64,000 nucleotides of DNA from UBA6522 sp963664945 (GCA_963664945.1 OY761822.1:1364001-1428000), one strand, 5' to 3'. Numbered from the stretch's first letter, positions 47,567 to 57,011 are shown. The notes: generated by a model from the letters alone, not told the origin. Numbers and translations are program-made.

Positions 47567-50500
47567 ATGCCCGGAATCACCGAAAGCGAGGTGGAAGACG
47601 CGGCACTCCAATGGCTCGCGGGACTTGGCTATGCTGTGCTGCACGGGCCGGATATCGGCCCGGAGGGATCGGTACCGGAGCGCGGCAGCTACGATGAGGT
47701 GCTACTGGCCGACCGATTTCGCGAGGCGCTGGCGTGCCTCAACCCGCACCTTCCCGCCGAGACGCTGGAGGACGTCCTGCGCAAGGTACGGCAGGCGGAA
47801 ACTCCGTCTCTCATTGAGGAGAATCGCCGCCTGCACCGCTATCTGGTCGAGGGCGTGCCCGTTGAGGTTGCCCGGGAGGACGGCAGCACCGGCGGCGACG
47901 CCGCCCGGCTGATCGACTTCACCGATGCCGATTCCAACGACTGGCTTGCGGTCAACCAGTTCACGGTGATCGAGGGCCAGAACAACCGCCGGCCCGATGT
48001 GGTGCTGTTCGTCAACGGGCTGGCGATCGCCGTGATCGAATTGAAGAATCCCGGTGACGGAAATGCCACTCTCGAAGGCGCGTTCAACCAGCTCCAGACC
48101 TACAAGGCCGAGATTCCTTCCCTGTTCCGCACCAACGCCGCGCTCATGACTTCGGACGGGATTCAGGCGCGGCTGGGCTCACTAACCGCCGATCTGGAAC
48201 GCTTCATGCCCTGGCGCACCGTGGACGGTGCCGCCATCGCCCCGAAGGGCTTACCGGAACTCCAGACCGTCATCGAGGGCGTGTTCGAGAGGAATCGGTT
48301 CCTGACCCTGCTCCGCGACTTCACCGTGTTCGGAGACACAGGCTCGGGCGTCGTCAAGATCGTGGCCGGTTATCACCAGTTCCACGCTGTTCACCGCGCG
48401 GTGGCGTCCACCTTGCGTGCCCTGCCTGAAAGCTCTCGGCAAGTGCGCGAGGACCCGGACCAATACGGCCTGCCGTCGGTTGCATCACAGGAAAAGGGCG
48501 ACAGGCGCATCGGCGTCATCTGGCACACCCAAGGCTCCGGCAAGAGCCTGCTGATGGCCTTCTATGCCGGACAGATTATCGCCCATCAGGCCATGGAGAA
48601 CCCGACCGTTGTCGTCGTCACCGACCGCAACGACCTCGACGACCAGTTGTTCGGCACGTTCTCCATGTGCCGCGACCTGCTCCGCCAGACGCCGCGGCAG
48701 GCCGACAGCAGGGAACATCTGCGGAAGGAGCTGACCCGCCCTTCCGGCGGCGTGGTGTTCACCACCATCCAGAAATTCGCCCCCGAGCGTGGCGAGACCG
48801 GATATCCGGTCCTGACGGACCGGCGCAATGTGGTCGTGATCGTCGACGAGGCGCATCGCAGCCAGTACGGCTTCCGCGCCAAGGTGGCACGCAAGACCGG
48901 CGAAATCTCCTACGGCTTCGCCAAGTACCTTCGCGACGCCCTGCCGAACGCCTCCTTTATCGGATTCACGGGCACGCCGATCGAGAAGGAAGACGTGAAC
49001 ACGCCGGCCGTGTTCGGCGAGTACATCGATGTTTACGACATCAACCGGGGCGTCGAAGACGGCGCGACGGTCCCGATCTACTACGAAAGCCGCGTGGCAC
49101 GAATCGAACTGGACGGGGACGAGAAGCCGAAGCTCGACGAGGAGGTTGAAGAGCTGACCGAAGACGAGGTCGAGGGCGAGCAGGAGCGTCTCAAGCGCAA
49201 GTGGGCGAATGTCGAGGCTGTCGTCGGGGCGAAGAAACGCCTCGCCATGGTCGCCAGGGACCTCGTGGAGCATTTCGAGAACCGCGTCGTCGGCATGGAA
49301 GGCAGGGCCATGATCGTCTGCATGAGCCGCCGGATCTGCGTCGCGCTCTACGGAGAGATCGTCAAGCTGCGCCCGGAGTGGCACAGCGACGACGACGAGA
49401 GCGGCGAAATCAAGGTTGTCATGACGGGCGCCGCCTCGGACCCGGGCGATTGGCAACAGCACATCGGCAACAAGGCGCGCCGGGAGCTGCTCGCGAAGCG
49501 GGCGAAGGATCCCGACGACCCGCTCAAGCTCGTGATCGTCCGGGACATGTGGCTGACCGGTTTCGACGCGCCGAGCATGCACACGATGTATGTCGACAAA
49601 CCCATGCGCGGGCACGGACTCATGCAGGCCATCGCGCGAGTGAACCGCGTGTTCCGCGACAAGCCCGCCGGCCTGATCGTGGACTACATCGGCATCGCCC
49701 AGAACCTGAAATCGGCGCTCGGCCAGTACTCGCGCGACGACCAGCGACACGCCGGCATCGACGAAGCCGAGGCCGTCGCCGTGATGCAGGAAAAGTACGA
49801 AATCGTGTGCGGCATGTTCCACGGTTTCGACTACCGGAAGGGGCTTACCGGGTCGCCGCAGCAGCGGCTGGTGGCGCTTGCCGGCGCGATTGAGTGGATT
49901 CTCGATATGCAGCAGCGGGAGGCGGCCAGGGAATCGACAGAGGAAGGCAAGAAACGAGCGCATCGCCGGTTCAAGGATGCCGTGCTGGCGCTCTCCAAGG
50001 CGTTCGCGCTGGCGGCGGCGAGTGACGAGGCGCGGGACATCCGCGATGAGGTGGGATTCTTTCAGACCGTCCGGTCGGCACTTGCCAAGAGCGTGTCTGG
50101 TACTGGCAGGTCTACCGCTGAGCGGGATCTGGCCGTGCAGCAAATTGTCAGCCGCGCCGTCGTCTCGACCGAAATCGTCGATATCCTCAAAGCAACCGGG
50201 TTGGAGACACCGGACATCTCCATCCTCTCCGACGACTTCCTCGCCGAAGTTCAGGGGATGGAGAAGAAGAACCTCGCCCTGGAGGCGCTGCGCAAGCTCA
50301 TTAATGGGGAGATTCGATCACGGAGCCGCGTGAACGTTGTTCAGACTCGGGCTTTCTCGGATCGGCTGGAGGAGGCGATTGCCCGGTACCACACGAATGC
50401 CATTACGACCGCCGAGGTTCTTCAGGAGCTGATCGAGCTTGCCAAGGACATCAAGGCTGCGCACCAACGCGGGGAGGAGGAAGGGCTCACCCAGGAGGAA

Positions 50501-50770
50501 ATCGCGTTCTATGACGCGTTGGCGCAGAACGAGAGCGCGGTGGAGGTTATGGGGAATGAGCTACTTCGCGTTATTGCGCTTGAGCTGTTGAATGGCCTGA
50601 AGAGTAATGTGTCGGTCGATTGGCAGCACCGGGAGACGGCGCGGGCGCGCATGCGGGTGTTGGTGAAGCGGATTCTGCGCAAGCATGGGTATCCGCCGGA
50701 TCTGCAGGATGCTGCTGTGCAGACGGTGTTGCAGCAGGCGGAGGTGCTTTCGGCGAGGTGGGCGGCGTGA
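47567..50770 (+). CDS. hsdR: Type I restriction-modification system restriction subunit
   Basis: This 1067-residue protein starts at ATG 47567 after AAGGGG. The N-terminal nuclease domain shows RPDVVLFVNGLAIAVIELKN (Asp and ExK). The translocase follows with Walker A (WHTQGSGKSLLMAF), DEAH (VVIVDEAHRSQYGF), motif III (FIGFTGTPIEKED) and the VI region (GLMQAIARVNRVFRD). The C-terminal DUF3387-type helical region binds the methylase core. It cuts unmodified DNA after translocation. The stop overlaps the next gene as GTGA. Confidence 0.95.
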   Translation: MPGITESEVEDAALQWLAGLGYAVLHGPDIGPEGSVPERGSYDEVLLADRFREALACLNPHLPAETLEDVLRKVRQAETPSLIEENRRLHRYLVEGVPVEVAREDGSTGGDAARLIDFTDADSNDWLAVNQFTVIEGQNNRRPDVVLFVNGLAIAVIELKNPGDGNATLEGAFNQLQTYKAEIPSLFRTNAALMTSDGIQARLGSLTADLERFMPWRTVDGAAIAPKGLPELQTVIEGVFERNRFLTLLRDFTVFGDTGSGVVKIVAGYHQFHAVHRAVASTLRALPESSRQVREDPDQYGLPSVASQEKGDRRIGVIWHTQGSGKSLLMAFYAGQIIAHQAMENPTVVVVTDRNDLDDQLFGTFSMCRDLLRQTPRQADSREHLRKELTRPSGGVVFTTIQKFAPERGETGYPVLTDRRNVVVIVDEAHRSQYGFRAKVARKTGEISYGFAKYLRDALPNASFIGFTGTPIEKEDVNTPAVFGEYIDVYDINRGVEDGATVPIYYESRVARIELDGDEKPKLDEEVEELTEDEVEGEQERLKRKWANVEAVVGAKKRLAMVARDLVEHFENRVVGMEGRAMIVCMSRRICVALYGEIVKLRPEWHSDDDESGEIKVVMTGAASDPGDWQQHIGNKARRELLAKRAKDPDDPLKLVIVRDMWLTGFDAPSMHTMYVDKPMRGHGLMQAIARVNRVFRDKPAGLIVDYIGIAQNLKSALGQYSRDDQRHAGIDEAEAVAVMQEKYEIVCGMFHGFDYRKGLTGSPQQRLVALAGAIEWILDMQQREAARESTEEGKKRAHRRFKDAVLALSKAFALAAASDEARDIRDEVGFFQTVRSALAKSVSGTGRSTAERDLAVQQIVSRAVVSTEIVDILKATGLETPDISILSDDFLAEVQGMEKKNLALEALRKLINGEIRSRSRVNVVQTRAFSDRLEEAIARYHTNAITTAEVLQELIELAKDIKAAHQRGEEEGLTQEEIAFYDALAQNESAVEVMGNELLRVIALELLNGLKSNVSVDWQHRETARARMRVLVKRILRKHGYPPDLQDAAVQTVLQQAEVLSARWAA

Positions 50771-52791
50771 CAGCAAAGACCTTTCAGATACAGGTTCAGG
50801 ATGACCATTTGGAACGCATAGCGCAGACCCGAAAACCCATCCTCGCTCTCGCGGAACTGATTTGGAACGCGGTCGATGCTGACGCCACGCAAATAGACGT
50901 AAACCTCATCGACGATGACTTGAACGGCCTCAAGGCAATTAAAGTCGCCGACAACGGGCATGGAATCCCCTATACCGATGCGGAAGAACTTTTCGCGCGT
51001 CTTGGTGGGTCGTGGAAGCAATCGCGCCTCCACTCCGTTGAAGAAAAACGCATTCTCCATGGCAAGGAAGGGCGGGGTCGGTTCCGCGCCTTCTCTCTTG
51101 GCCGCGTGGTTGATTGGGATGTTCACGCCGCTGATGGTTCGGGCACGCTTCAGCGCTACCGCATCTCCATGATCAAGGACCACTTGCGACGCGTTGAAAT
51201 CAGCGACGCTACACGCGTCACTGATGGATTTGGTCGGGGCGTTACCGTGACGGTTTCGGAGCCTGAAAAAGAGTTTCGATCACTGCGCGGGGACACCGCC
51301 CTCGACGACCTTTCCCAGATCTTCGCCCTCTATCTGCGCCAGTATCCAATGGTCCAGATTTTCTATAGCGGCACGGTGATTGACCCTCGATCGGTCGAGG
51401 AGCTATCTATTGACTACGATTTGCCGGAAATTGAGACAACGGATGGCCGTAAGCTTTCAGCTTCGTTGGAGATAGTGGAATGGCGCATTAATGCGCAGCG
51501 AAGGCTATTCTTTTGCGACGCTAACGGTTTTCCGCTCGATGAGACCTCGCCTGGCATTCATGCGCCGGGATTCGAGTTCACCGCCTACCTGAAGTCCGAC
51601 TACTTCGCAGAGCTTCTCGCCTCAAACGTGCTCGACCTAGCCAACATGGATGCAGCGGTCAACTCTTGTCTCAGTGCAGCCAAAGGAGTAATGCGCGAGC
51701 ACTTTCGCAAACGCGCCGCCGAGAAGGCCGCTGGACTGGTCGAGGAATGGCGCAAGGAACAAATCTACCCTTACGAGGGTGAACCGGCGAATGTAGTCGA
51801 GAAAGCGGAGCGCGAAGTGTTCAACGTCCTTGCCCTTAATGTAAACACCTACCTACCTGAATTCTCGACCTCGGATGAGAAAACCAAGCGCTTCCAGTTC
51901 CACCTGCTCCGCCAAGCCGTAGAGCACGCCCCATCCGACTTGGCGCGTATCGTAAACGAAGTGCTGGACCTACCCACCGAAAAGCGCCAAGAGTTGGTAG
52001 AGCTACTTGATCGCACGACACTTTCGGCGATTATCAGCGCTTCCCGGCTCATTGCCGACCGGCTCGAGTTCATACGTGGCCTAGAAACGCTTGTCTTCGA
52101 TGTAAAATTCAAAGACAGGGTGCGAGAGCGGGCGCAGCTTCACCGTATCATTGCCGAGAACTCCTGGATGTTCGGAGAGCAGTATCACCTGTCCGTGGAC
52201 GATCAGTCCCTCACCGAAGTCCTCAAGAAGCACATTGAAGCCAAGGGCCGGGACGTGGAGATAGACGACCCTGTCAAACGTGCAGACGGCTCGCGCGGAA
52301 TCGTTGATCTCATGTTCTCCCGAAGTATTCAGCTCGCGGGTGCCGAGGACCGAGAGCATCTCATCGTCGAATTGAAGAGACCTAAAATCAAGATTAGCTC
52401 CAGCGTTGCAGCGCAGATCGAAGGCTACGCATTTGCCGTTGCCGACGATGAGCGCTTCCGATCTGTCCCAGCCAAGTGGGTTTTCTGGGCAGTGTCGAAC
52501 GATTTGGATAAGGTGGTAGCCAGGAAGGTTTCTCAGAAGGACCGACCGAATGGCATTCTGTTTCAGGATGAGGAGCAGCGGATCACCATCTGGGTTAAGA
52601 CTTGGAGTCAACTAATAAACGACTGCAAGGCACGCCTGCGATTTTTCGAGGAGAAGCTCGACTACACGCCTGATCGGGACTCTTCCCTTGAACACTTAAA
52701 TAGTACGTACCAAAAATATCTGTCGGATCTGTTCACTGCGAAGTCCGAGACCGGTGAAGTCAAGGAGCGCGCCTTTTATCCAAATGCCTAG
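50767..52791 (+). CDS. GHKL ATPase fused to a Shedu-like PD-(D/E)xK nuclease
   Basis: This is a 674-residue protein. Residues ~15-180 form a GHKL (Hsp90/MutL-type) ATPase: Glu30-Asn34 box in AELIWNAVDADA, DNGHG at 62-66 and GGSWK. The middle resembles other uncharacterised GHKL proteins. The C-terminal ~200 residues look like the Shedu (DUF4263) nuclease: LHRIIAENSWMFGEQY, then Asp514 in GIVDLMF and Glu535-x-Lys537 in LIVELKRPKI. GTG 50767 overlaps the hsdR stop, so it is translationally coupled to the restriction subunit. An ATP-controlled DNA-cutting role in defence is likely but inferred. Confidence 0.85.
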   Translation: MTAKTFQIQVQDDHLERIAQTRKPILALAELIWNAVDADATQIDVNLIDDDLNGLKAIKVADNGHGIPYTDAEELFARLGGSWKQSRLHSVEEKRILHGKEGRGRFRAFSLGRVVDWDVHAADGSGTLQRYRISMIKDHLRRVEISDATRVTDGFGRGVTVTVSEPEKEFRSLRGDTALDDLSQIFALYLRQYPMVQIFYSGTVIDPRSVEELSIDYDLPEIETTDGRKLSASLEIVEWRINAQRRLFFCDANGFPLDETSPGIHAPGFEFTAYLKSDYFAELLASNVLDLANMDAAVNSCLSAAKGVMREHFRKRAAEKAAGLVEEWRKEQIYPYEGEPANVVEKAEREVFNVLALNVNTYLPEFSTSDEKTKRFQFHLLRQAVEHAPSDLARIVNEVLDLPTEKRQELVELLDRTTLSAIISASRLIADRLEFIRGLETLVFDVKFKDRVRERAQLHRIIAENSWMFGEQYHLSVDDQSLTEVLKKHIEAKGRDVEIDDPVKRADGSRGIVDLMFSRSIQLAGAEDREHLIVELKRPKIKISSSVAAQIEGYAFAVADDERFRSVPAKWVFWAVSNDLDKVVARKVSQKDRPNGILFQDEEQRITIWVKTWSQLINDCKARLRFFEEKLDYTPDRDSSLEHLNSTYQKYLSDLFTAKSETGEVKERAFYPNA

Positions 52792-52858
52792 AGTATCCGT
52801 CTCTTTCTCGGACACTTTTCGGATCTGACAAAACACGAACACTAGTAAACGGACTTCT

Positions 52859-53974
52859 ATGAATTATACGAGAGAGATCGAACACGATTGGCGGCTAATC
52901 GAATTGACAAACGCACTTGATGCGGCAGGTAAGTTGGAGTTGCTTTCGGAAGCGTTTGACATCGAGGATGAACTAGTATCCCTAAAGCGGGCACAACGGC
53001 GTCTATCGTTTGATGTTGAACTGACATTCTTAAACACTTCCATTGTTATCGAGACGAAGGTCCATTCGGCGGAAGGCGGAGGGTGGGGTGAAGAATGGCA
53101 AACAGCAACCATTGTTGCGGACGCTGAGAAATTAAAGTATTTGCAGCCACAAAAAGAGTACCTGTATATAACTTATGGAACTTCTGAATTTTACAGCAAG
53201 GTGCTTGAACGCCAGGGGCGGCAGCAATTTTGTACGGGTCCGTATGCGAGTAGGTTCAGACACATCGGCTTAGATCGGATGATTCGTTTGGTGAAGAATG
53301 CCGAAAGAATCCTGCCTCCTTGCCGAAAACGCTGCGATTGGCTTGCTTTGATGCGTGTCGAGCAGCAGAAACGAGAGAGCGCACCTGAGCTATTGCACTC
53401 ATTTGGTGAGTTTAGATCTAAGTATTTGGACATCCACAAAATCGAAAACGATTTTCCTCGCAATCAGGTACTCTTTTGTGCGCCCGAGCTAGCGTTTCCC
53501 GTGTTTCACTTGATCGCTCAGGAATGGAACCGCTCAGAGCATTCCAATCAGTATGGGAGAGTTATAGTCTACCCGGCTGGCAGAAGATCGCCATCCGTTC
53601 GCGATTCTATCCTGAATTTCCGGGAAATGTGGCATGGTGGGACGCGTCACAAATTGGGTAGAAATTCCGATGAAAATGGACAATTGGATCGGTACTTCGA
53701 GATCAACGAAGACTTCAATCTAAATTTCAAATCTGAGGTCGAACTACAAGCGCAGGAAAGGCAGCGTATCTGGAATTGTCTAGACGAAGCATGCTGGCCA
53801 GATTTCGTCACAGGGTGTAGACGCGAGTATTGGCAAAGCACATATGTCTATTATGAGATTGATTTTGGTCTGCTTCGATCCCTGAATGATATAGGCGCAT
53901 TAGTACACAAGTTGGCGAAAACATTGGATGCTGCGGTTGATGCTTTGGCACATGCGCCTAATGCCGCAGAGTGA
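52859..53974 (+). CDS. PD-(D/E)xK-type protein, low-GC neighbour of the GHKL nuclease
   Basis: This 371-residue protein has a clear nuclease-like motif near the N-terminus: Asp52 in LSFDVELTF and Glu65-x-Lys67 in VIETKVHSAEGGG, matching the PD-(D/E)xK pattern of several restriction-like families. The rest is unrecognised. The base composition is visibly AT-richer than hsdR, and its codon use differs, so it was probably acquired separately. It lies 67 bases after the GHKL gene on the same strand. It could be a third effector of the locus or an independent solitary defence gene. Confidence 0.65.
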   Translation: MNYTREIEHDWRLIELTNALDAAGKLELLSEAFDIEDELVSLKRAQRRLSFDVELTFLNTSIVIETKVHSAEGGGWGEEWQTATIVADAEKLKYLQPQKEYLYITYGTSEFYSKVLERQGRQQFCTGPYASRFRHIGLDRMIRLVKNAERILPPCRKRCDWLALMRVEQQKRESAPELLHSFGEFRSKYLDIHKIENDFPRNQVLFCAPELAFPVFHLIAQEWNRSEHSNQYGRVIVYPAGRRSPSVRDSILNFREMWHGGTRHKLGRNSDENGQLDRYFEINEDFNLNFKSEVELQAQERQRIWNCLDEACWPDFVTGCRREYWQSTYVYYEIDFGLLRSLNDIGALVHKLAKTLDAAVDALAHAPNAAE

Positions 53975-54245
53975 CCAGAACAAGTGGACCGTGCGTACTT
54001 TCTCGCCTCATTTGTACGCTTTGAGCCGCCCCGGGAATGCCGGAGATTCTATTGTGTGAGTCAGGCACCTTGGCCCACTCTTGATTTTGATAATAAATTT
54101 CTTCCTTCTCAACCGCCGCCAGATCGTTGATGGATTCGAACAGGATGTCTCCGGAAGGGATGTGCGAAATCTGTGGATCTAACTCGGGGAGTGATTTGCC
54201 GGCACCTATTCGAATGACGTAAACAAGGATGTTCGGGTGAGGGTA
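53958..54245 (-). pseudogene. Fragment of an unknown gene
   Basis: An open minus-strand frame (ILVYVIRIGAGKSLPELDPQ, ILFESINDLAAVEKEEIYYQ) has the look of a C-terminal protein piece but no start and no recognisable family. It lies between the PD-(D/E)xK gene and the exonuclease-like gene, in AT-rich DNA. Support is weak. Confidence 0.25.
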
Positions 54246-55040
54246 GCGACCTGGTGTATCGCTGGCGTTCGCGGCCACCTGAAAGTCTTGTGTCACTGGC
54301 TTGAACGGCGGCGGCCCGATGTCGTGGCGCTTCAAAAGATTAGCGTCTCGGAAGAAAAGTTTCCGACGGGTGAATTGCTTAGTGCCGGTTACCGCTCCGT
54401 CCCGCTTCGCCGGGGACCCCTGTATGGCGTCGCCGTGCTGAGCCGAATCGATGGGCCGGCACTCGAAGTTCAGGACAGAGGATTGGCGGGTGACGATGGC
54501 CGGGACGATGGCTTGCTGACTGCCCGGGTCGGCGATCTGCTCGTCTGCTGCGTGTATGCGCCCTACGGCAATCCGAGCGAGCGCGGAATTGATGGAGCGT
54601 TGGCGTACAAGATCGCTTGGCTGGACCGTCTGAGAGCACACCTTGAAGAGCGCAAAACGGCCTCGGAGCCTTCCCTGCTGTGCGGCGATTTCAACATCCT
54701 GCCCGACGTTCCCGCCAAAAAGCGGGTCCTGAATTGCACTCCTGAGGAGAAAGAACGATTCCAGGGGCTGCTAAACTCCGGATTCGTGGACCTTCATCGA
54801 CGGGTCAACCCGCCTTCGGACCAGGGGCTGAACTACGGCTTCAATTCGCGTGAGCCGCCGACCTCAAGATTGCAACTGATACTTGGCAATGAGAGCGTCG
54901 CGAAATCCGTGGCCTCTGTGTGCGTGGATCTGAAATACCGCGCTCCGATGGGCGCGCTTGTTGGCAAGACTTGGCCCGCCAGCGCCCCGGTGATCGCGGA
55001 CCTTATCGACCGGAGCGAGAAAGCGGCGCCCAGTCCTTGA
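54237..55040 (+). CDS. Exonuclease III-like protein with degenerate active site
   Basis: This 267-residue protein of the endonuclease/exonuclease/phosphatase fold is closest to XthA in layout (RPDVVALQ, YGVAVLSR, CGDFNILPDVP). Key residues are altered: the N-terminal Asn (WNVN in active enzymes) reads WCIA, the metal Glu (ALQE) reads ALQK, and the terminal Asp-His pair is replaced by LQLILGNES. It probably cannot cleave DNA normally. GTG 54237 is the start. The last dozen codons are antisense to a toxin fragment, so the native 3' end may be lost. Confidence 0.65.
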   Translation: MRVATWCIAGVRGHLKVLCHWLERRRPDVVALQKISVSEEKFPTGELLSAGYRSVPLRRGPLYGVAVLSRIDGPALEVQDRGLAGDDGRDDGLLTARVGDLLVCCVYAPYGNPSERGIDGALAYKIAWLDRLRAHLEERKTASEPSLLCGDFNILPDVPAKKRVLNCTPEEKERFQGLLNSGFVDLHRRVNPPSDQGLNYGFNSREPPTSRLQLILGNESVAKSVASVCVDLKYRAPMGALVGKTWPASAPVIADLIDRSEKAAPSP

Positions 55041-55083
55041 GGAACTCCCTGGCGTAGTCAACCCGGCGCGGTAGGTTGGTTCG
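55004..55083 (-). pseudogene. YafQ/RelE-type toxin, N-terminal fragment
   Basis: On the minus strand, LPRRVDYAREFLKDWAPLSR then SGR and a stop resembles the first ~25 residues of YafQ-like toxins. It lies directly downstream of the DinJ-type antitoxin. The rest of the toxin is missing, cut at a junction inside the exonuclease-like gene's end. Confidence 0.5.
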
Positions 55084-55138
55084 CTTACTTGCGGCTGGTT
55101 TTTTCAAGTTCCGCAAACATGTCGTCAGCGCTCGCGAA

Positions 55139-55366
55139 TCACGCTCCGCGATTCTTCACCATCTCATCCACTTCGGCCATGGCGCGCCGGGTTTGCGCGT
55201 TGGGGACCTTCAGCTCGAGCGGAAATGCCTGATCGGCGGCGATGCGGTGGAACAGCAGACGCACGGCTTCGGAAGCCGTGAGTCCCATTGCCGACAGTGC
55301 CTGGGTCGCCTCTCGTTTCAATTCGCTGTCCATGCGTACGTGGAGCATTGTGCTTTGCGTGGTCAT
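55139..55366 (-). CDS. RelB/DinJ antitoxin with premature stop
   Basis: This 75-residue ribbon-helix-helix antitoxin (STMLHVRMDSELKREATQAL, GLTASEAVRLLFHRIAADQA, FPLELKVPNAQTRRAMAE) ends at a TGA after KNRGA. The same frame then continues FASADDMFAELEKTSRK to a TAA at 55084, the normal DinJ tail that contacts the toxin. A single CGA-to-TGA change would explain it. The toxin next to it is only a fragment, so selection on the tail may be gone. Confidence 0.78.
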   Translation of the reverse strand: MTTQSTMLHVRMDSELKREATQALSAMGLTASEAVRLLFHRIAADQAFPLELKVPNAQTRRAMAEVDEMVKNRGA

Positions 55367-55461
55367 CGGCGCCTCCTTTCTTGTATCTCAATTGCGATAT
55401 TAGAGTTCGACGCGCTCCGGTCAACCCTCGGTACGGACGTCTGCAAGGCTAGGCCCCGCCT

Positions 55462-55607
55462 TCGACGCCTGCCTCAAGTCCCGCGTATACCCGCATTCCG
55501 GCCAATTCGAACACCCCAGAAACCGCCCGTATCGACCCATTCTCGTCTCCATCCAGCCATCACAGTCAGGGCACGGCTCCAGGAGCTCACCGCAATCGCG
55601 GCAGCAT
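55462..55607. repeat. Repeat copy 2: zinc-finger tail
   Basis: CGACGCCTGCCTCAAGTCCC through CACCGCAATCGCGGCAGC matches 63,120-63,265, encoding on the minus strand the last C4 finger of the helicase (CGELLEPCPDCDGW ... CGYTRDLRQAS). An open minus frame covers it (55421-55741) but its upstream part is unrecognised. Confidence 0.8.
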
Positions 55608-55851
55608 CGCCTGGCGGTCGGAGCCCAGGCGCAGGATCTCCAGCTTCCAGGAACCGATGGGTCTGATTGATGAAGAACGGAGAGCCGACTGACGGACACA
55701 GGCGAGACGGGCACTACGTGGACTTCCTCTATCATCTGCATGGCGCCGGCGGCCGGTAAAGGGCGCGCTTCGCTTGCCCAGCAAGAGGACCGGTACCGGG
55801 AGGAGCAGATTCGCGTTTCCCAGTCCTGACGGGGCTGGGGTTGAAACCGAG

Positions 55852-55950
55852 CTTCAGGTCCGTGACGTTGTAGATGCGGTCCTCAGTCTCCTTGCCCACG
55901 CGGTCGCGCTGACCTGTTTCGGGGCGGTAGCCGTCCACATTTCGGCCCGT
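55852..55950 (-). pseudogene. HsdR-like fragment (second type I system)
   Basis: The minus strand encodes GRNVDGYRPETGQRDRVGKE followed by TEDRIYNVTDL. PETGQxDxxGxExEDRxY is a conserved stretch of EcoKI-class HsdR proteins, different from the hsdR gene in this window. No flanking parts of that gene remain. The rest of 55367-56170 holds no gene I can support beyond this and the repeat above. Confidence 0.45.
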
Positions 55951-56170
55951 TGCCTGGCTTGGCCACATTTGTCCCCAAATGGGTCCTTTCTTGTCAAACA
56001 GGCCAGATTATTGGGGTATGCAAACGCTGCAGACGTCCCGAAGATGGAGGCCGATAGTCTTTACCCATTTTATAGCTATTTTTTAGCTTTAATATCTACT
56101 ATTTATAATTGATATTTGGCTCTTATTTGTGTACTTTCCACCAGCGCGGAGATGTGCTTGAGGAGGGACT

Positions 56171-56383
56171 ATGGGTGCCAAGAGGACAATGACGCTGAAC
56201 CTCACGGAAGCAGAGATGGAGGTCCTGACGGCGCTTAGCGCGAAGAAGGATCTGAGCAAAACCGCGCTACTTCGTCAGGCCTTGCGATTGTATCAGGTGG
56301 TCGAAGCCCGCCTCGAGAGCGGCAACAAGCTGTTCTTCGAAGACGAGGTTACGAAGGAAAAAGCCGAGGTCATGATGCTGTGA
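56171..56383 (+). CDS. Ribbon-helix-helix antitoxin-like protein
   Basis: This 70-residue protein has a CopG/MetJ-like fold (KRTMTLNLTEAEMEVLTALS, DLSKTALLRQALRLYQVVEA) followed by a tail (NKLFFEDEVTKEKAEVMML). ATG 56171 follows GGAGGG. Its TGA overlaps the GTG of the acetyltransferase gene. This arrangement is that of an antitoxin before a GNAT partner. Confidence 0.78.
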   Translation: MGAKRTMTLNLTEAEMEVLTALSAKKDLSKTALLRQALRLYQVVEARLESGNKLFFEDEVTKEKAEVMML

Positions 56384-57009
56384 TAGTGCCTGTTACGACG
56401 GTAGAGCTATTCAACGTGGTGCGCATCAAGCCGGAAGCTGCGGAACTTTTGCACGCCATCACCGAGCAGCAGTTGGCCGACTGGGAAGGCGAATGGGTGC
56501 CTGAGCTATTCAAGGCGATGCAGCGTCTCAGGAGAGCCGACGTCGAGCGGCGACAATGGCCGCAAAGCAGACACTGGGATTGGCGGAAGAAGGCGGCCGT
56601 GTTGCAGGGAATGTTGGCCAACCCTGGTTTCAGCATCGTTTGCGATGGCCTGACTCAAGGCATGATGATCGTCGATACGGTGAAGCACCAAGCTCGGATC
56701 GAAGGCCAGCAGGGGAAGCATCTCGTTTATGTGATGTTTGTTGAGAACGCACCCTGGAACCGGGCTGAGTTGTTTGATCCTCCGCGATATCGCGGCGTCG
56801 GCAGCATCCTGATCAGGGCCGCTGTTGCGCTGAGCGAAGAGTTGGAGTTTCATGGGCGGATCGGCCTTCATTCGCTGCCGCAAGCGAACGAATTTTACGC
56901 CAACACTTGCGGTATGACGGATCTGGGAGCCGATCCTGAACATGACAGCCTGCGCTACTTTGAGATGACACCAGAGCAGGCGCAGGCATTCATCGCGAAG
57001 GGGGCTTAG
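56380..57009 (+). CDS. GNAT-fold acetyltransferase-like protein
   Basis: This 209-residue protein has a GNAT signature in the C-terminal half: the acetyl-CoA loop PPRYRGVGSILIRAAVAL and the later LHSLPQANEFYANTCGM strand-helix. The N-terminal half (ELFKAMQRLRRADVERRQWP) is unusual. GTG 56380 overlaps the ribbon-helix-helix stop. An acetylating toxin is likely, in a larger format than TacT. It is followed after two bases by an Xre gene. Confidence 0.72.
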   Translation: MIVPVTTVELFNVVRIKPEAAELLHAITEQQLADWEGEWVPELFKAMQRLRRADVERRQWPQSRHWDWRKKAAVLQGMLANPGFSIVCDGLTQGMMIVDTVKHQARIEGQQGKHLVYVMFVENAPWNRAELFDPPRYRGVGSILIRAAVALSEELEFHGRIGLHSLPQANEFYANTCGMTDLGADPEHDSLRYFEMTPEQAQAFIAKGA

Positions 57010-57011
57010 TA

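Noticed and set aside
48485..50143. 552-codon open frame on the minus strand
   Set aside because: It is antisense to hsdR, caused by high GC. No recognisable domain.
55774..56112. 112-codon plus-strand frame
   Set aside because: Half of it is antisense to the HsdR-like fragment and the rest is AT-rich DNA; no start signal or known domain.
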